A stretch of DNA of 64,000 nucleotides, from the NCBI GenBank assembly GCA_020205615.1, contig CM035168.1, forward strand, positions 131,861,798 to 131,925,797, read 5' to 3'. Shown here piece after piece: positions 35,384 through 48,000 of this stretch. Under the pieces are notes generated by a model. The model made no database searches and was not told where the DNA came from. It saw nothing but the letters and a program-made list of their open reading frames with translations. The position numbers and the translations under genes were made by a program. How positions within the stretch are numbered: the stretch's first letter is position 1; every line of letters begins with the position of its first letter. The DNA is from Panax quinquefolius. Taxonomy: Eukaryota > Streptophyta > Magnoliopsida > Apiales > Araliaceae.

Positions 35384-36979
35384 ATGCAGATGAGACTTTG
35401 CTGCTTATGTCATGTTAAAGTCACCAAAAATTATGCAAGAGGATCAGCGGTGGAACTTAGTTATGAAGAAGAATTGACATTGATGGCACAAGTAGAGGCA
35501 AATGGAGTTAGTAGAGCAGATGTTTGGTTCGTAGACTCAGGTTGTTCTAACCATATGTGTGGGGATAAGAAGATGTTTTCAGACTTTAACGGCGAGTTCA
35601 AACACTTGGTGAAGCTCGGGAACAACACCAAGATGAATGTAGAAGGAAAAGGCAGCGTGCAATTGTATATCAATGGAGTGAAGCATGTAGTCACAGAAGT
35701 TTATTATGTACCAGAGCTCAAGAACAACCTATTGAGTGTAGGTCAATTACAAGAAAAGGGTTTAGCTATTCTGATGCATGGAGGGAGGTACAGAATTTAC
35801 CATCCAAAAAGAGGGTTGATCATTGAAACAACAATGACTGCAAACAGGATGTTTATTATTATGGCCGGAGCAGTTGCAAATCCAACCAACTGCTTTCTCA
35901 CTTCAACACTTGACCTGCCACAACTTTGGCATTGCAGGTACGGTCACCTGAGCTACAAGGGTCTAAAGACTTTGCAGAGTAAGAACATGGTTCATGGGCT
36001 GTCAAAATTTGATGTTGCAAAGAGGGAATGTGTAGACTGTCTCATTGGAAAGCATAATAGAAATTCCTTTCCAAAGAAGAGTACTTGGAGGGCAAAACAG
36101 AGGTTGGAGCTAGTTCATGCAGATCTTTGCGGACCGATCTCACCAGAATCCAATAGTAATAAAAGGTACATACTATGCTTCATTGATGACTTTAGTCGAA
36201 GAGCATGGACTTTTTATTTGACAAACAAGGTAGATACATTTAGCTCCTTTATAGTTTTCAAAAGAAATGTTGAAAAGGAAACAGGTCTATCAATCAAGTG
36301 CCTTCGGACTGACAGAGGTGGAGAGTTCAATTCAAATGATTTCAATGAATTTTGTAAGGAGAATGGAATCAAAAGGCAGTTGACAGCAGCATACTCACCA
36401 CAACATAACGGAGTTGCGGAGAGGAAGAACAGAACAGTTCTAAACATGGTGAGATCGATGCTTTCAGAAAAGAAGATGCCGAAGACCTTTTGGTCAGAAC
36501 CAGTCAATTGGACGACGTTTATGTTAAATAGATGTCCTACAAGTGCAGTGAAAGACATGACACCTCAGGAGGCCTGGAGCGGAGAGAAACCTTCTGTGGA
36601 ATTCTTCAGAGTCTTCGGCTGTATTGCTTTCGTTCATGTTCTAGAGGCTAGAAGAACTAAATTGGAGAATAGAAATGTGTCTTGCGTCTTACTTGGAGTA
36701 AGTGAAGAGACAAAGGCCTATAGACTCTACAATCCAATCACCAAAAAGATAGTGATCAGTAGAGACGTAGTGTTCGAAGAAAACAAAGAGTGGGACTGGA
36801 ATACAAGCTATGGGCAGCAAGTGTCAATGGAGCTGGAGTGGGGAGAAGATCAAAGTAACACCGACGAGATAGAAGATGAAACATCTGACAGTGATGATGA
36901 GAGCAAAGATCAAGAAGCTGAAAATTCTGGAGAAGGTACTTTGAGAAACTCAGAAAGGTGTTGGGAGTTTGTGATTTGA
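35384..36979 (+). CDS. Copia protease-integrase polyprotein fragment, no RT
   Basis: A single open frame of 531 codons. The protease active site DSGCSNHMC lies at about residues 51-59. The GAG-pre-integrase zinc region (LWHCRYGHLS, then CVDC) lies at about 180-220. The integrase core shows HADLCGPI, FIDDFSRRAW, LRTDRGGEFNS and SPQHNGVAERKNRT, giving the D, D and E catalytic residues. An acidic tail ends at TGA, 45 bases before the 3' LTR. In a complete copia polyprotein the RT follows here; its absence looks like a precise internal deletion. The open frame is notable because the gag part is broken. The upstream boundary is arbitrary: translation would come from a gag-pol frame that is no longer continuous. 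Confidence 0.88.
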   Translation: MQMRLCCLCHVKVTKNYARGSAVELSYEEELTLMAQVEANGVSRADVWFVDSGCSNHMCGDKKMFSDFNGEFKHLVKLGNNTKMNVEGKGSVQLYINGVKHVVTEVYYVPELKNNLLSVGQLQEKGLAILMHGGRYRIYHPKRGLIIETTMTANRMFIIMAGAVANPTNCFLTSTLDLPQLWHCRYGHLSYKGLKTLQSKNMVHGLSKFDVAKRECVDCLIGKHNRNSFPKKSTWRAKQRLELVHADLCGPISPESNSNKRYILCFIDDFSRRAWTFYLTNKVDTFSSFIVFKRNVEKETGLSIKCLRTDRGGEFNSNDFNEFCKENGIKRQLTAAYSPQHNGVAERKNRTVLNMVRSMLSEKKMPKTFWSEPVNWTTFMLNRCPTSAVKDMTPQEAWSGEKPSVEFFRVFGCIAFVHVLEARRTKLENRNVSCVLLGVSEETKAYRLYNPITKKIVISRDVVFEENKEWDWNTSYGQQVSMELEWGEDQSNTDEIEDETSDSDDESKDQEAENSGEGTLRNSERCWEFVI

Positions 36980-37024
36980 ACAACATAAGCTGAGTGCTTG
37001 AACGCACTAGCTTAAGGGAGGGAT

Positions 37025-37284
37025 TGTTGGAACACTTAGTCGTGGTTGTTGCTGTTTGTTGCTTAAAAGTAGGAGACTTGGTTATCTAGAGTCTTAGTCA
37101 AATAATAGTCCTACAAGTTAGGATGTAGTTGTTAGCTTTCCTATTAATTTACTACTATGTTAGTGGGCTGCAATTTCTCTTTTCTGTTATGTTGTATGGC
37201 TATAAAGCCAGAAGTTTGCATTCAATAAAGATGTAAGTATTCCAGCAATCTTGTTCTCAGATATATTGATACTAATTCTCAACA
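37025..37284 (+). repeat. Copia 3' LTR
   Basis: 260 bp. It differs from the 5' LTR by roughly a dozen substitutions and a short deletion near 37139. Confidence 0.92.
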
Positions 37285-37336
37285 CGTTGGAGTAGTGTCG
37301 ATCGTAATGCAATTTAAAGAACAACGACAACACCTG

Positions 37337-37338
<2 letters not shown>

Positions 37339-37374
<36 letters not shown>
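37339..37374. repeat. (AT)n microsatellite
   Basis: About 18 AT units, 55 bases past the copia element. Confidence 0.95.
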
Positions 37375-37376
<2 letters not shown>

Positions 37377-37423
37377 GATGGGATCAAGTCATAGATACTT
37401 ATCTTCTTTCGCGTGCTCACCCC

Positions 37424-37545
37424 CCTTTAGGCGACGGTTTTGGTTATACAACCGTCGTCTATACTTTTAGCGACGGATAACATTTAGCGTCATTAAAAGT
37501 ATGTACAAACAACGTATTGTATGGCCGAAATAAATCGCTTAAAGG
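37424..37545. mobile_element. Small MITE-like element, about 122 bp
   Basis: The ends CCTTTAGGCGA and TCGCTTAAAGG are near-perfect inverted repeats. The interior carries AACCGTCGTC and TAGCGACGG, echoing the subterminal motifs of the CACTA elements here. It may be a miniature derivative; no target duplication is clear. Confidence 0.45.
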
Positions 37546-37585
37546 AGGTAAGACTGATAATGAATAAATGATATCTGATTTGATC

Positions 37586-37591
<6 letters not shown>

Positions 37592-37638
<47 letters not shown>
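37592..37638. repeat. (AT)n microsatellite
   Basis: About 23 AT units. Confidence 0.95.
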
Positions 37639-37639
<1 letters not shown>

Positions 37640-37640
<1 letters not shown>

Positions 37641-38866
37641 GTACTTGAAAGAAATCCAGCTAGCTAGCAACCTACCGGTAACATTAATTATTCCTATGGA
37701 GTAGTAATAATTACTGACTGACTGACTTTGATTTCTGTTTTTGTTAGTAGTAATTCTGACTAGTCAGTCTCTTCTCTTCTCGCTAGTTTGGTCCCCGGCC
37801 TCATTTGTACATGAATTAATATTCAACATACATATTATTGTCTTGGGAAAAAGAGGCGAAAGCAATCAAGGTTCCCTAATTAAAAATATCATTGAACAAC
37901 AAAAAATAAAATCTTTCTCAGGATATCCACCTTAATTTACATGCAATAAATTAAAAAAGCTTATAAATAAAAGAAATTTCTAAGACAAAAGGCTAGAAAT
38001 TATGCAGATAATTAACTACCAAGTACGTAATGCCCAACATACTGTATTTTCTGTCCTGCATTTGAATGTGACAGGAATATCATACACGACTGATTCATCC
38101 CACGACCAATCCCAGTAGAACTATAAATTAGATAACTTAAGCAAATCAAAAGAAAATTCAACCAAATGTCATGCATGTAATGAAAATTTAAAAAGCACAT
38201 AAAGTTGAAAAAAACCGAATCATATCATGCAGCAGAGCAGGGGTTAGTGATGTGTGTCCGCGGCTATATATAGTTGTTGTTGGCTATCCAAATTAACATC
38301 AATCCATTAATATCAACCAAAATAAATGCTAAAGACTGAATACCATATTTGTTTCATATGCGACTAATTCATAGTTTATCTGTTTCATAGTTCTCTGTTG
38401 TACTAATTAACTTCACTGCAATAATGCAATATTCTGAAATAGATAACCTAAATTGTCTTGATAACTTGTATGAACGGGAGAACAAAAACTCTGAGAATTA
38501 ACACAGAAAAAGAGCTGGAAATTAAAGTCTTGACAAAATGTGACGAACGTACGTACAGCTGGATATATACTGGAGTAATTGTCAAAATGCATGCAAGCTG
38601 TCTGTAATTACAATAAAGGATAACTAAAACTAGTGTAATTACTAAACTGACAGTACTCAGCCTAGCTAGTTGCCCGTTCACAATGCTGCTGCAATTCATC
38701 CTTGTTAAGTATGTACTCGTGCTGAATTGGCTACTTTAATTAGCTGAAGATTCATTTTCACTAGCTGCCTACTCGGTACTCCCCGTGTTCGATGGATCAA
38801 TAATAATAATAATGATCTATTTGCCACGATTAATTTGACATAAATCTAACTCATATAATTAAGTGA

Positions 38867-38937
<71 letters not shown>

Positions 38938-39514
38938 TTTTAGTATGTAACAAATAAGTTGAATGAGATGATGACCTTTTCTTTTATATCTTCCTTTTGT
39001 TGTTGCATCAGTATTTAATTCGACTTCTTATAATCACCAAATAATGTCACATGCAAGTACACAAATGGAATGGAGTATCGATCACTTTTTTATAAAGAAA
39101 AATAATTATAATTAAATAAAAGACTACATTTTATTTTATTTATAATTAAACCCCATTGCAAGTACGTACAAGAAATTAAATATATGTCAATGTTAAAAAT
39201 AAAATCGAAACTTAGTTACTCAAGTTTTACCACTAGATATATCTAGTCAAATCTTATATAAGATTAATCAACACCTGAAGGCGATATCCCGCTCACAATT
39301 ACTCGTTGCCCCTGATTGACGTTACATGCATGCATGCATGACCATAGTCAACTTTCAAAAAAATAAATAAAAAACAGTCAACTTTTATTATTAGAACTAA
39401 AAAGTCAAACTAGTGACCAAAAAACTTTTGATTACGTGGAAAAAAGTCATGCAGGTAACACGTGAAATCAGGGTGTGGGCTTCCAAATCCACCAAACTTA
39501 ATAATCATCGATTA
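37640..39514. other. Intergenic DNA
   Basis: No gene is supported. It is AT-rich, with an (AT)n tract of about 33 units at 38868-38934 and a short (GCAT)n run near 39327-39340. Confidence 0.5.
38868..38934. repeat. (AT)n microsatellite, longest in the window
   Basis: About 33 uninterrupted AT units. Confidence 0.97.
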
Positions 39515-40114
39515 CACTTATCGTGAGCAACGTAGTTTTGGCAGTAAATTAAGTGGGTCGAAGCCGTCGGTATAGGTGAGATTTGGCTATGAGCTATTGC
39601 GACGGTCGCCACCAAATCATATATAAAGATTTGGTACGTGAAGCTCATCACTGACGGTCGTGAGTCGTCGTTATATATAAGTAAAAATTGGTGAGAAATT
39701 CTACTGCTGACGGTCGTGGCAAAGTCGCTATATCTTCCCCAAATTTTTAAAGAACATCTTGTTTCTATACAATAATTTTATTTATTTTTACTGTTAAGAA
39801 ACATAACAACATTCAACCATCCAATCTGAATATAACATTTACAACTAAAAAAAATAAAACAAATAAAGTCTATTAATGTATAATATCATCTAAATATACA
39901 TAACCATCCAAAATATCATTACTATGTATCAAAACAAGACATAACCAACAAAGACATTTAACATATTTTTAGTATCACATCTAACAAATTTTCATCAAAA
40001 AATAGTGTTACATATAACAAATTTCAATGAAGACGTGACATGTCACAGTCCTCTATAGGATTATTTGATCCGCTAATATCACCATTATCTCCTTACGTGT
40101 ATCGATCCTACAAA

Positions 40115-43100
40115 TTAATTATCAAGTGAACTTGTTAATCCATAAAAACATAATGATAGCCCCAAAAATTTAAGTATAAGTGAAGTGAGAGAAGAACACC
40201 GATTGTTGGATTGAGCATTTGGAACTGATGAATTCTTCATAAATTCATGCCATAATTGATAATAGTTCATCCACTTTCCTTGCGATATCATCTCCTTTTC
40301 CCGCACCTTTTTCAACTCGACTTTCAATTCTTGATTCTCACGTTGTACCTCATTATTTGTGTCACGAGGCCCCAAGTGTTTGTAGTGTGGCACCAACTCC
40401 ACCTTGTCGAAGTCTACCGTATCGCTCTGGTCCAAGAACTTGTCAGTAAAGTATATCATTCCGTCTCTCACTTGCTTTCACCGATCGATTCCTCAGTCTT
40501 CTTTAACTCAATAATTTTTTCTGTGAAAATATATAAGGCAAATTATACACAACTTAAATATACAAGGCAATTCAACATAACCAAGAAGAGTAGCAAATAA
40601 TAGTAGTAATTACATTTATGTTATTCTATTATTATTTTTAATCTTGTTGAAAGTAACTTACAAGATATTCTATTCCACTTACTTAAATGTTCCTTCTTTC
40701 TATATTGGTTACCTATTTAGACATTGTTCTTGAGATACCATCTTGTATTTAGCTTCCAGAGTATTGAAAATTAAAATAATTACACTACAACAATGAGTAT
40801 TGAATTTTAAAGAGTGAGAGATTGATTTTTCATCATTGCCACATTTCCTTTGCTTTCTCTTCCTCGTTGGTTGCATACCCGTATATGCAAACAACAAACA
40901 TATAGCTTGAAAATTAAAATAATTACACTAATACAAACTGTAAAGAGAAGTAACACTATATTTGTTGAGGTCTATGTGATATTGTTTCCACGATATTCTT
41001 TTACTTCGCCTATGAAAAGTCTTCTGAGTTGTTCATTCCACGATCTTGGGGAGAGAATTAGTCCGATAAATGTCAAGTTCATGACATCATATGTTTAGCT
41101 AGGAAGCTGCATGTATGGCTATTTTGACTCTACTTATAAGGTTGGACGTGCATTGCTTTGTCCCATATACAACATGTTCAATGACATTAATTTAGTGTGT
41201 AATATAGTAATGGCAACTATTTATGTAGAATCATTCAATTTAATTTATTTATTAAATCTGTTTTTATAAAATGAAATGGTCTCTCTATTTATGCTTACTA
41301 ATTTATTTTGTTGATCTTTTGGGAATTTGATACTCTAGTTTAGTGACTAATTTATTAATGAACAAATTAAAGGCCTATGCTTCTAGGAACATATTAAAGT
41401 AGGAAGTTTTCTTGGTGCCTCCATAATGTGACTTAACTATATTCTTGTAGGGATCACATGTATTTAGAATTTGAAAAGGCCAGGTTTAAATTCATGTAAA
41501 TGAATGCTCTAAAACAAACTCACACACACATACAAGGATAAAGAGTTAAAAAAAACCCATTGTTTGAGGATTGATAAATCACGTACCACATTCGAGGATG
41601 CTCCAAAAAATTGAGTTATCACTTCGAGTGTGGGACTGTATATACATATCTGCTCGATCAATCTCTTTTTTATTTATTTGGTACTACAAATAAAACAAAA
41701 AATAGTTCATAATTCAAGAAATACTCTATTTATAAAAGTCTAATACATGATTAACGATAAAAATATTGAAATAACATCAAATATTACCAATTCACGCTTC
41801 TTTTTTGGAATTGATTTAGTGCCCAATGTATGACCTACCAACAATTTTTTTTTCCGATTTTCATAATTTTTGTTGCTATATCTGCATTGTATGTATTTAT
41901 AAATTAATAATAATATATAACAATAAGTAAGAATTGATAATACATAAATTAGAATAAACACTGACACATGCATCATCGGTTAGCCAATAATCAACCAAAT
42001 GTGACCCATTGATTAAGATTTACTCGATCATTGTTGATAGTATTCATTATCGATTTGGCACGGTCACCGAGCACAAAATTATTACTCTTTAAGTTAGACT
42101 TCAATCTCTCCACCTATTGTTCATGATAGTACCGAGTTTTCTCTTAGCATTGGGGTGATCTGTGGTAAATCGTTTCTACAACAAAAATTTACATATATTA
42201 GTTTGTTTCAATGTGCTTAATGTCAAATTCTATAAAATGGTATGATTAATAACCTGAATTTCATCCCAAGCCCTCATCGTGTTAGCCTCTGTCATATTGG
42301 ACCATGTTGGAGTACTTATTGGAAAAATTCTCCATTCTGGAAGCAAGACACTAGAGAAAAGTGGTTAACTTATTGGCCTCTCCCCAACAGGTTGACCATT
42401 TGCATCATAAATTACTTTCTTGGGTGCATCGATATTTGACCATAATTTTGCTCCCATCGTTGGTCCACGCTTCCTCTTAGGTCGAGAACCTAAAAAGAGA
42501 AAGAATCAAGATATATGAACTAAACAAAACTAAAATATAACATGAGGAACAACTTTCAAATGGTATCATAGACAATATAGGGACTCTATCTTGACTCACA
42601 ACTTGATCTCAACATTTTACCATAGCAGGTCCATATTTAAAGTACGATTTTAGCTATAAATTTACAAGCAGTCCATAATAGAACTCAAAAGAAAACTTTA
42701 GCAGTCCATAATTCATATAGATCTAGATAACTCATTATTATTAGAAAGCTAGGAGTCCAGAGGCAACTCATTATTATTAGAAAGCTAGGAGTATTGCAAG
42801 GTGAAGCCAAATTAGAGGGGACATCTGCTCATGCGTGGTCTCAAGGTGGTCCAAATTAGTGAGGTCAGAATGATGGTATTTTTGTGTTTCCTTCCCTGTT
42901 GACCTTTTTAATCCTTTATGGAACATCAACTCCCAATTGGAATTTCAATGGAGCAATGTTTGCATGTTGATCTTATACTTTCCAGTTAGATACAGTAGCA
43001 GAAAAGATATGATATGATATGATATGATATGCTCCCTCCCATTTGTTGCACAACAAGAAGTTGTTTGAATAATGCAAGAATTGAACAAACGGTTCTACCC

Positions 43101-44536
43101 TCTAAAGGTGTATATAGGTAGAGGTTGTTCAAGTAAATAGACTAGTAGTCTGTTTTCTTAGTTACGACAAATGAAAAACTATGACATTTTCATTTCTACA
43201 TGTATTTTTCTTGTTGAAGTTTGGATTCCATTTTGCAACTATCAAACCAAGTTAATTCTCATTTATTCCTTTGTATTTTCTGTTCCCAGTGGTGGATTAT
43301 GGAGTTTAAACTCAACTGGAGATAGACTATATTCAGTTTGCGGGAAAGAATGCCTCACTCATTCAAAGAATATTCGTAACGTTTGGCACTGTTTGATAGA
43401 GCTTGTTACTACTTTGAAATTTACATTCGTTATATGTGGTTAGTTGTGTCCTTTTCACCTTTTGGCTAATTCTTGATTCATTTATATATAAGTAATGTTT
43501 CTACTCTTTTTTTAATTTATTGAACAAACAATAAGCTTAAGATCATGGCTAGTAATGACACATTCATGGGCATTTACAAGTTCACCATTAATTAACTTGA
43601 CCACCATACGAGAGAGATGAAGAAGAAGATACACGATGCTTAAAATGATAGAGAAAGCAATAAGCATATATATTCATACCTAAGCGCTTCTGACGGTCCA
43701 TAAACAAAGTGGTTAGAAACTAAAGAGTAAAGACACACGGGCAGTTTAATGCGGTTTTGGGGTGAGCCACTTCAATCATTTCTCTTGTTTCCTCACCAAC
43801 TAACTAGTCCAGGGGAGGCGAGTCAGATATCGTAAGCAGTCCACGCTCTCTTACAAATTGAAATGGAACCAAGAGTGTGAAACTTTAATGTGAAGTTTCC
43901 AAAGATCCGAGTCCACAGAGAAAAGAAAAGAAAACCGTAAAAGTTGTACCAATCTGCATTTTCGACCAAACATATGGTGATGCCGGCCTCTTTGAAACAA
44001 ACTAACCACACTACCTACCAAACCTAAAATAAGTTTTCTATGACCCACTTGACTTCTATCCTTGTCTCTTTCACAAATAAGAGAGAAAAATAGACTCACA
44101 AAATTCCCTTATCCTTCACATATTAAGCCCATACAAATTTACTGGTTCAGGAAGCACCAGCTAGCAGCTATTGCCTCCATCATCCAGAATTTATGGCATT
44201 TTCTAGAATTAGCCATAAGAGTTGGAAGTAGGCTCAACATACGTTCTCAATAGGAATGCTCCTCATATTTCTTAAAGCTTTTCATCTGTTGTTGTACCCT
44301 TTTCTAGTCCCTAAATGATGGTATCACTAGAGTGTAATTAACTTTTAAAGTGAAATGTGTAAAAGTTACCTTCATGACAATGCAAGTATAAGTGTAGATA
44401 TATGCATGGTACCTTCAACATTCTCATGAATACTTTCCTCCTCTACATATGGTTCATCAAGCATGGATCTCATTATCATTAATTTTGGGCCATTGGAACA
44501 GCTTAGCACGAGATCTAGACGTCTATTAGAAGCCAT
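40115..44536 (-). pseudogene. CACTA-2 TNPA-like gene (Transposase_24, Ptta/En/Spm family)
   Basis: A spliced minus-strand gene. Exon 1 starts at ATG 44536 (MASNRRLDLVLSC) and ends near 44413 at a GTACC donor. A long intron (about 1.9 kb) follows. Later exons show the family's conserved blocks: RKRGPTMGAKLW and VIYDANGQPVGE (42490-42390); a KLGTIMNNRWRD block followed after a frameshift by NLNQWVTF (42180-41995); then KKKLLVGHTLGTKSI (about 41870-41800), the family signature. A heptad-like stretch, ENQELKVELKKVREKE (about 40350-40280), probably forms the C-terminal coiled coil. Family members bind subterminal CACTA repeats and assist TNP2. Stops and frameshifts make it non-functional. Exon borders are approximate. 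Confidence 0.72.
43003..43030. repeat. (GATAT)n microsatellite
   Basis: About five GATAT units followed directly by GCTCCCTCCCATTTG, a Stowaway-like end motif. It lies within the long intron of the TNPA-like gene. Confidence 0.85.
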
Positions 44537-45059
44537 TAAAGCAACACGAGAAACAAAAATATGAATGTGACACTCGTAAGAAAAGTTATTAGTTAAATCT
44601 AATGAAAGTAGAGCTTTCACAGTTATTAGTTAAATCACGAAACTAAGTCCCCAAAATTAACAAATACATCCAAATGAAATACATCCGAAAATAAGTTGGC
44701 TAGCTAATCTGAAATTTGTAGACACCAAGGTGGGGCGAGGAGCAAAGCGGGTAGTCCATTTAATTTCGGTTTAGTCCAATTTGATCTTCAAATCTACTTA
44801 CATTGAAATATTGACAAAGAAGTGTGTTTAAAACACTAATAAGATGATGTAGAAAACAAAGTAAAAGATATACTACATCTTTTGATATTTGCTAGATATT
44901 TGCTAATAGTCAGATATTTGCTAATAAGACAAGGAGCACCAAGATATAATATCAAAAAGCGGATCTATCAAAGTGTAACGGTTTCTCTTTTGGAGAAAAT
45001 GGACAAAGTGTAAAAACAGATCTATCAATTGTGATGTTTATCCTCTTCATTCTTCGTCA

Positions 45060-48000
45060 TCTTCATTTTCCTCACTATCACCCTCTCTTCATCATCTTGG
45101 GACCTCATCTTCTCCTTCATCTTCGTCTTCGTCTTCGTCTTCGTCTCCATTCTCATCTTCATTTTCATCAACAATATGTTCAATCATTCGTCTTTTGAAA
45201 CGAGATGTATCAATTTGAGATCCTAGTTTCGCTTACTTTTAGGTCTTTTTCGTCCATTTTCAACTAATTCAAAGATCAACGTCATTCCTAACCCAATTTA
45301 TGTTTTCAATATCAACTTTTGCAACTGGAGTGATGAATTCTTCATTGGTATTGGGTAAATCGTCACTATCAGAATCTACTTCAGCATCTTCACATAAATC
45401 TCTCGGCTTTGTTTCGTATATAACCACACGCCAATTGTTATCCCTTTGATCATCAACATAAAATATTTGTTGAACCCGAAAGCGAGGCATTACAAAGGGC
45501 TCATCGGTTGAACCAAACTTTTGATGATTTCTGGCGTGAAGCCATAGTCATCGGTTTTGACCCCTACATCACGTGCTAAACCGTCATATACCACTTACAT
45601 TTGAATAGAACAACTTTGCGGATCCATAATAATCTAATTCAACAACATCTTCCAAAATACCAAAGTATTCAACTACATCTTCCTTAGGATTTCGATCTCA
45701 GCAGATGAATATCCACGAGTAATTCTTACCACATATACCCCACTATTCTGCGTTCTCTCTTACTCTCACAACTTGTCGAATGGAATCGATACCCATTTGC
45801 CAAATAACCATCTCCTCTCCTGCCTATCAAATTTGGGCCAAATGCAAGAGCTTGAACTTCCTTTGAAGCATCGTTATTCATAGTTGCCATCTACAAAATG
45901 GTAGCGATATAAGCAAATTCCATCCATTTATTATTAATAACCATTACAAAATTTTGCATAAAATTACGTTCAAATAATGTAGTACTTACATAATTCTTAA
46001 ACCATTCAGGAAATTCCTTTTTCTTAGCATTGTCAATTTCCCTTGGCGTCGGTTTTTTGCTTTACGCTTTCCACGTCATAAACATATATGAATCTTGCCA
46101 AATACTACAAATAAATAAACAAATTAAACAATTTTTTTTTGTCATAGCTAATTTGGCTAACATAAGTTATTAATATTTTGAACAATAAATGTCATTCTTT
46201 ATTTACTCACCTTAGATATGACTCAACCTCTCAGACAATTAAATAAGACATCTGATGTGTGCACTCTTGACATCATCGCTACATAAAGTACAAACTTTTG
46301 GGACATTAAGAAATCGAACCTATGTTTCTAAATACGGAGAGAATCTATTTTCCTTGTTCATATCCAAAGATCATTTCTTCCAACTCGTTTCCACGCAAAG
46401 CATTGTTTTGACTCAAATATCTTGAGCAAAATGTACATTCATTCAAAGAATATACCCTTCTACAATTGAATCTTCCGGGCGACTTCTATTGCGAATATAC
46501 CCTTTTAACTTGCCCATGTATCTTTTCAAAAGCCCACATTTGTCGATATTTAACATTTCCATTTATCTTCGCCTCTTCAAATAAAGGTGGACACACAAAT
46601 GTACCATTATATCAAAGAAAGCGGGAGGAAACACCATCTCAAGCTTGCAAAGTATTAACGAATTTTTTTGTTCAACCGTTCATAATCTTCCGATGTGTTA
46701 TAGTTGGAACATAATTCTCAAGTAGTTACAAAGTTCAATTATTGTTGAGCGGACATGTCTAGGCAAAGTCGGACATCGTATTGCTATTGGAAGTAATTGT
46801 TGCATTAAAATATGGCGATCGTGACTTTTAAGACCGAGATCTTGCCCCCTTCAAATTGATGCAACGTTAAATATTTGAAGCATATCCATCGTGTACCTTA
46901 ACATTTTTCAACACTTGCAAGAAATCATGTCTTTTCTTTCTTAGACATTGAGTAGCTTTGCGATCAAAAAAGTACTTTGAATTGCTTTGCGCACGGGTAT
47001 TGGATGGAGCTCTTCTTATACCCATTTTCATCAAGTCCAATCGTGCTTTTAAATTATCTTTTGACTTTCTTTGCACTCAACAATGTCCCAATCAAAGCTA
47101 TCACAAATGTTTTTGGCAATGTGCATTCCATCTAAATTGTGGCGCAACAAAAGTATCCGCCATGATACGGCGATTCAAAGAAAATAGATTTCTTCCTCCA
47201 ATTATGTTTTTGAGTCATGGGAATGGTCTTCGTCTTTAGTGGGTGTCTTTCCAAAAGTGACATTAATAGCATTAACTTGTTCAAGAATATCAAATCTCGA
47301 TGGCACCACCGAGCTTCACTATGGTCACATTCTCCGTTAAATCTTCGTGTATCAAACCTATAACTATGATTCGACTCCGAAAAAACAACGATGCCCGATA
47401 TAACATTCCTTACTTTGCAATCTACAAGAACGAGTGTTCATTTGACATGATGGACAAGCTAACTTACCTTTAGTACTCCAACCGCATACAACATAAAGAA
47501 GATTTGGAAAATCACTAATTGTCCACAACAAAGGTCGCGACGCATTTGGAACTTTGTACCGTTAGATGCATCATACGCTTCAACCCCATTACTCCATAGT
47601 ATCTTCAACTCCTCAATTAAAGGTTGCATATACACGTCAATATCATTACATGGAGAGTTTGGACCGTGTATTAACAACGGCATGATAAAATACTCTCTGC
47701 TTCATACACATCCGTGGTGGTAAGTTATATACAACAATTATCACCGCCATATACTGTCGGTGACCCATGGGTAAAGGGACTCATGCCATCGATGGGACGG
47801 TCCAAGTCTTACATTTCGATGTTCTTGAGAGAATGTAGGGTACATTGTATCCAAATGCTTCTAAGTCGCAGAAGTCAATTTGGATGACGATTCACTCCAT
47901 CTTTTCCGTTGCTTTACATGATGCCACATCATGTATTTTGTAGTTTTCTGAGACATAAATAGCCTCTGCTGATCTCTAATTATATTTAAATAACGTAATT

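Larger units (their letters stand above)
34214..37284 (+). mobile_element. Ty1/copia LTR retrotransposon lacking RT and RNase H
   Basis: A 3.07-kb element has LTRs at 34214-34483 and 37025-37284 (TGTTGGAA...TCTCAACA, about 95 per cent alike apart from a short deletion). A primer-binding site (TTGGTATTAGAGC, from 34485) and a polypurine tract (TTAAGGGAGGGAT) before the 3' LTR are present. The interior keeps gag, zinc knuckle, protease and integrase in copia order and then stops. Reverse transcriptase and RNase H, about 1.5-2 kb in full elements, are missing. The flanks ATTTG and CGTTG do not form a clean duplication. It could move only with proteins supplied by a complete relative. Confidence 0.92.

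Noticed and set aside
39515..39517. Matching target duplication for CACTA-2
   Set aside because: The triplet before the left candidate end is TTA and the one after the right end is GTT. They do not agree, so the left border is only tentative.
43171..43443. A 90-codon plus-strand ORF
   Set aside because: It lies inside the long intron of a transposon gene, antisense to it, with no recognisable motif.
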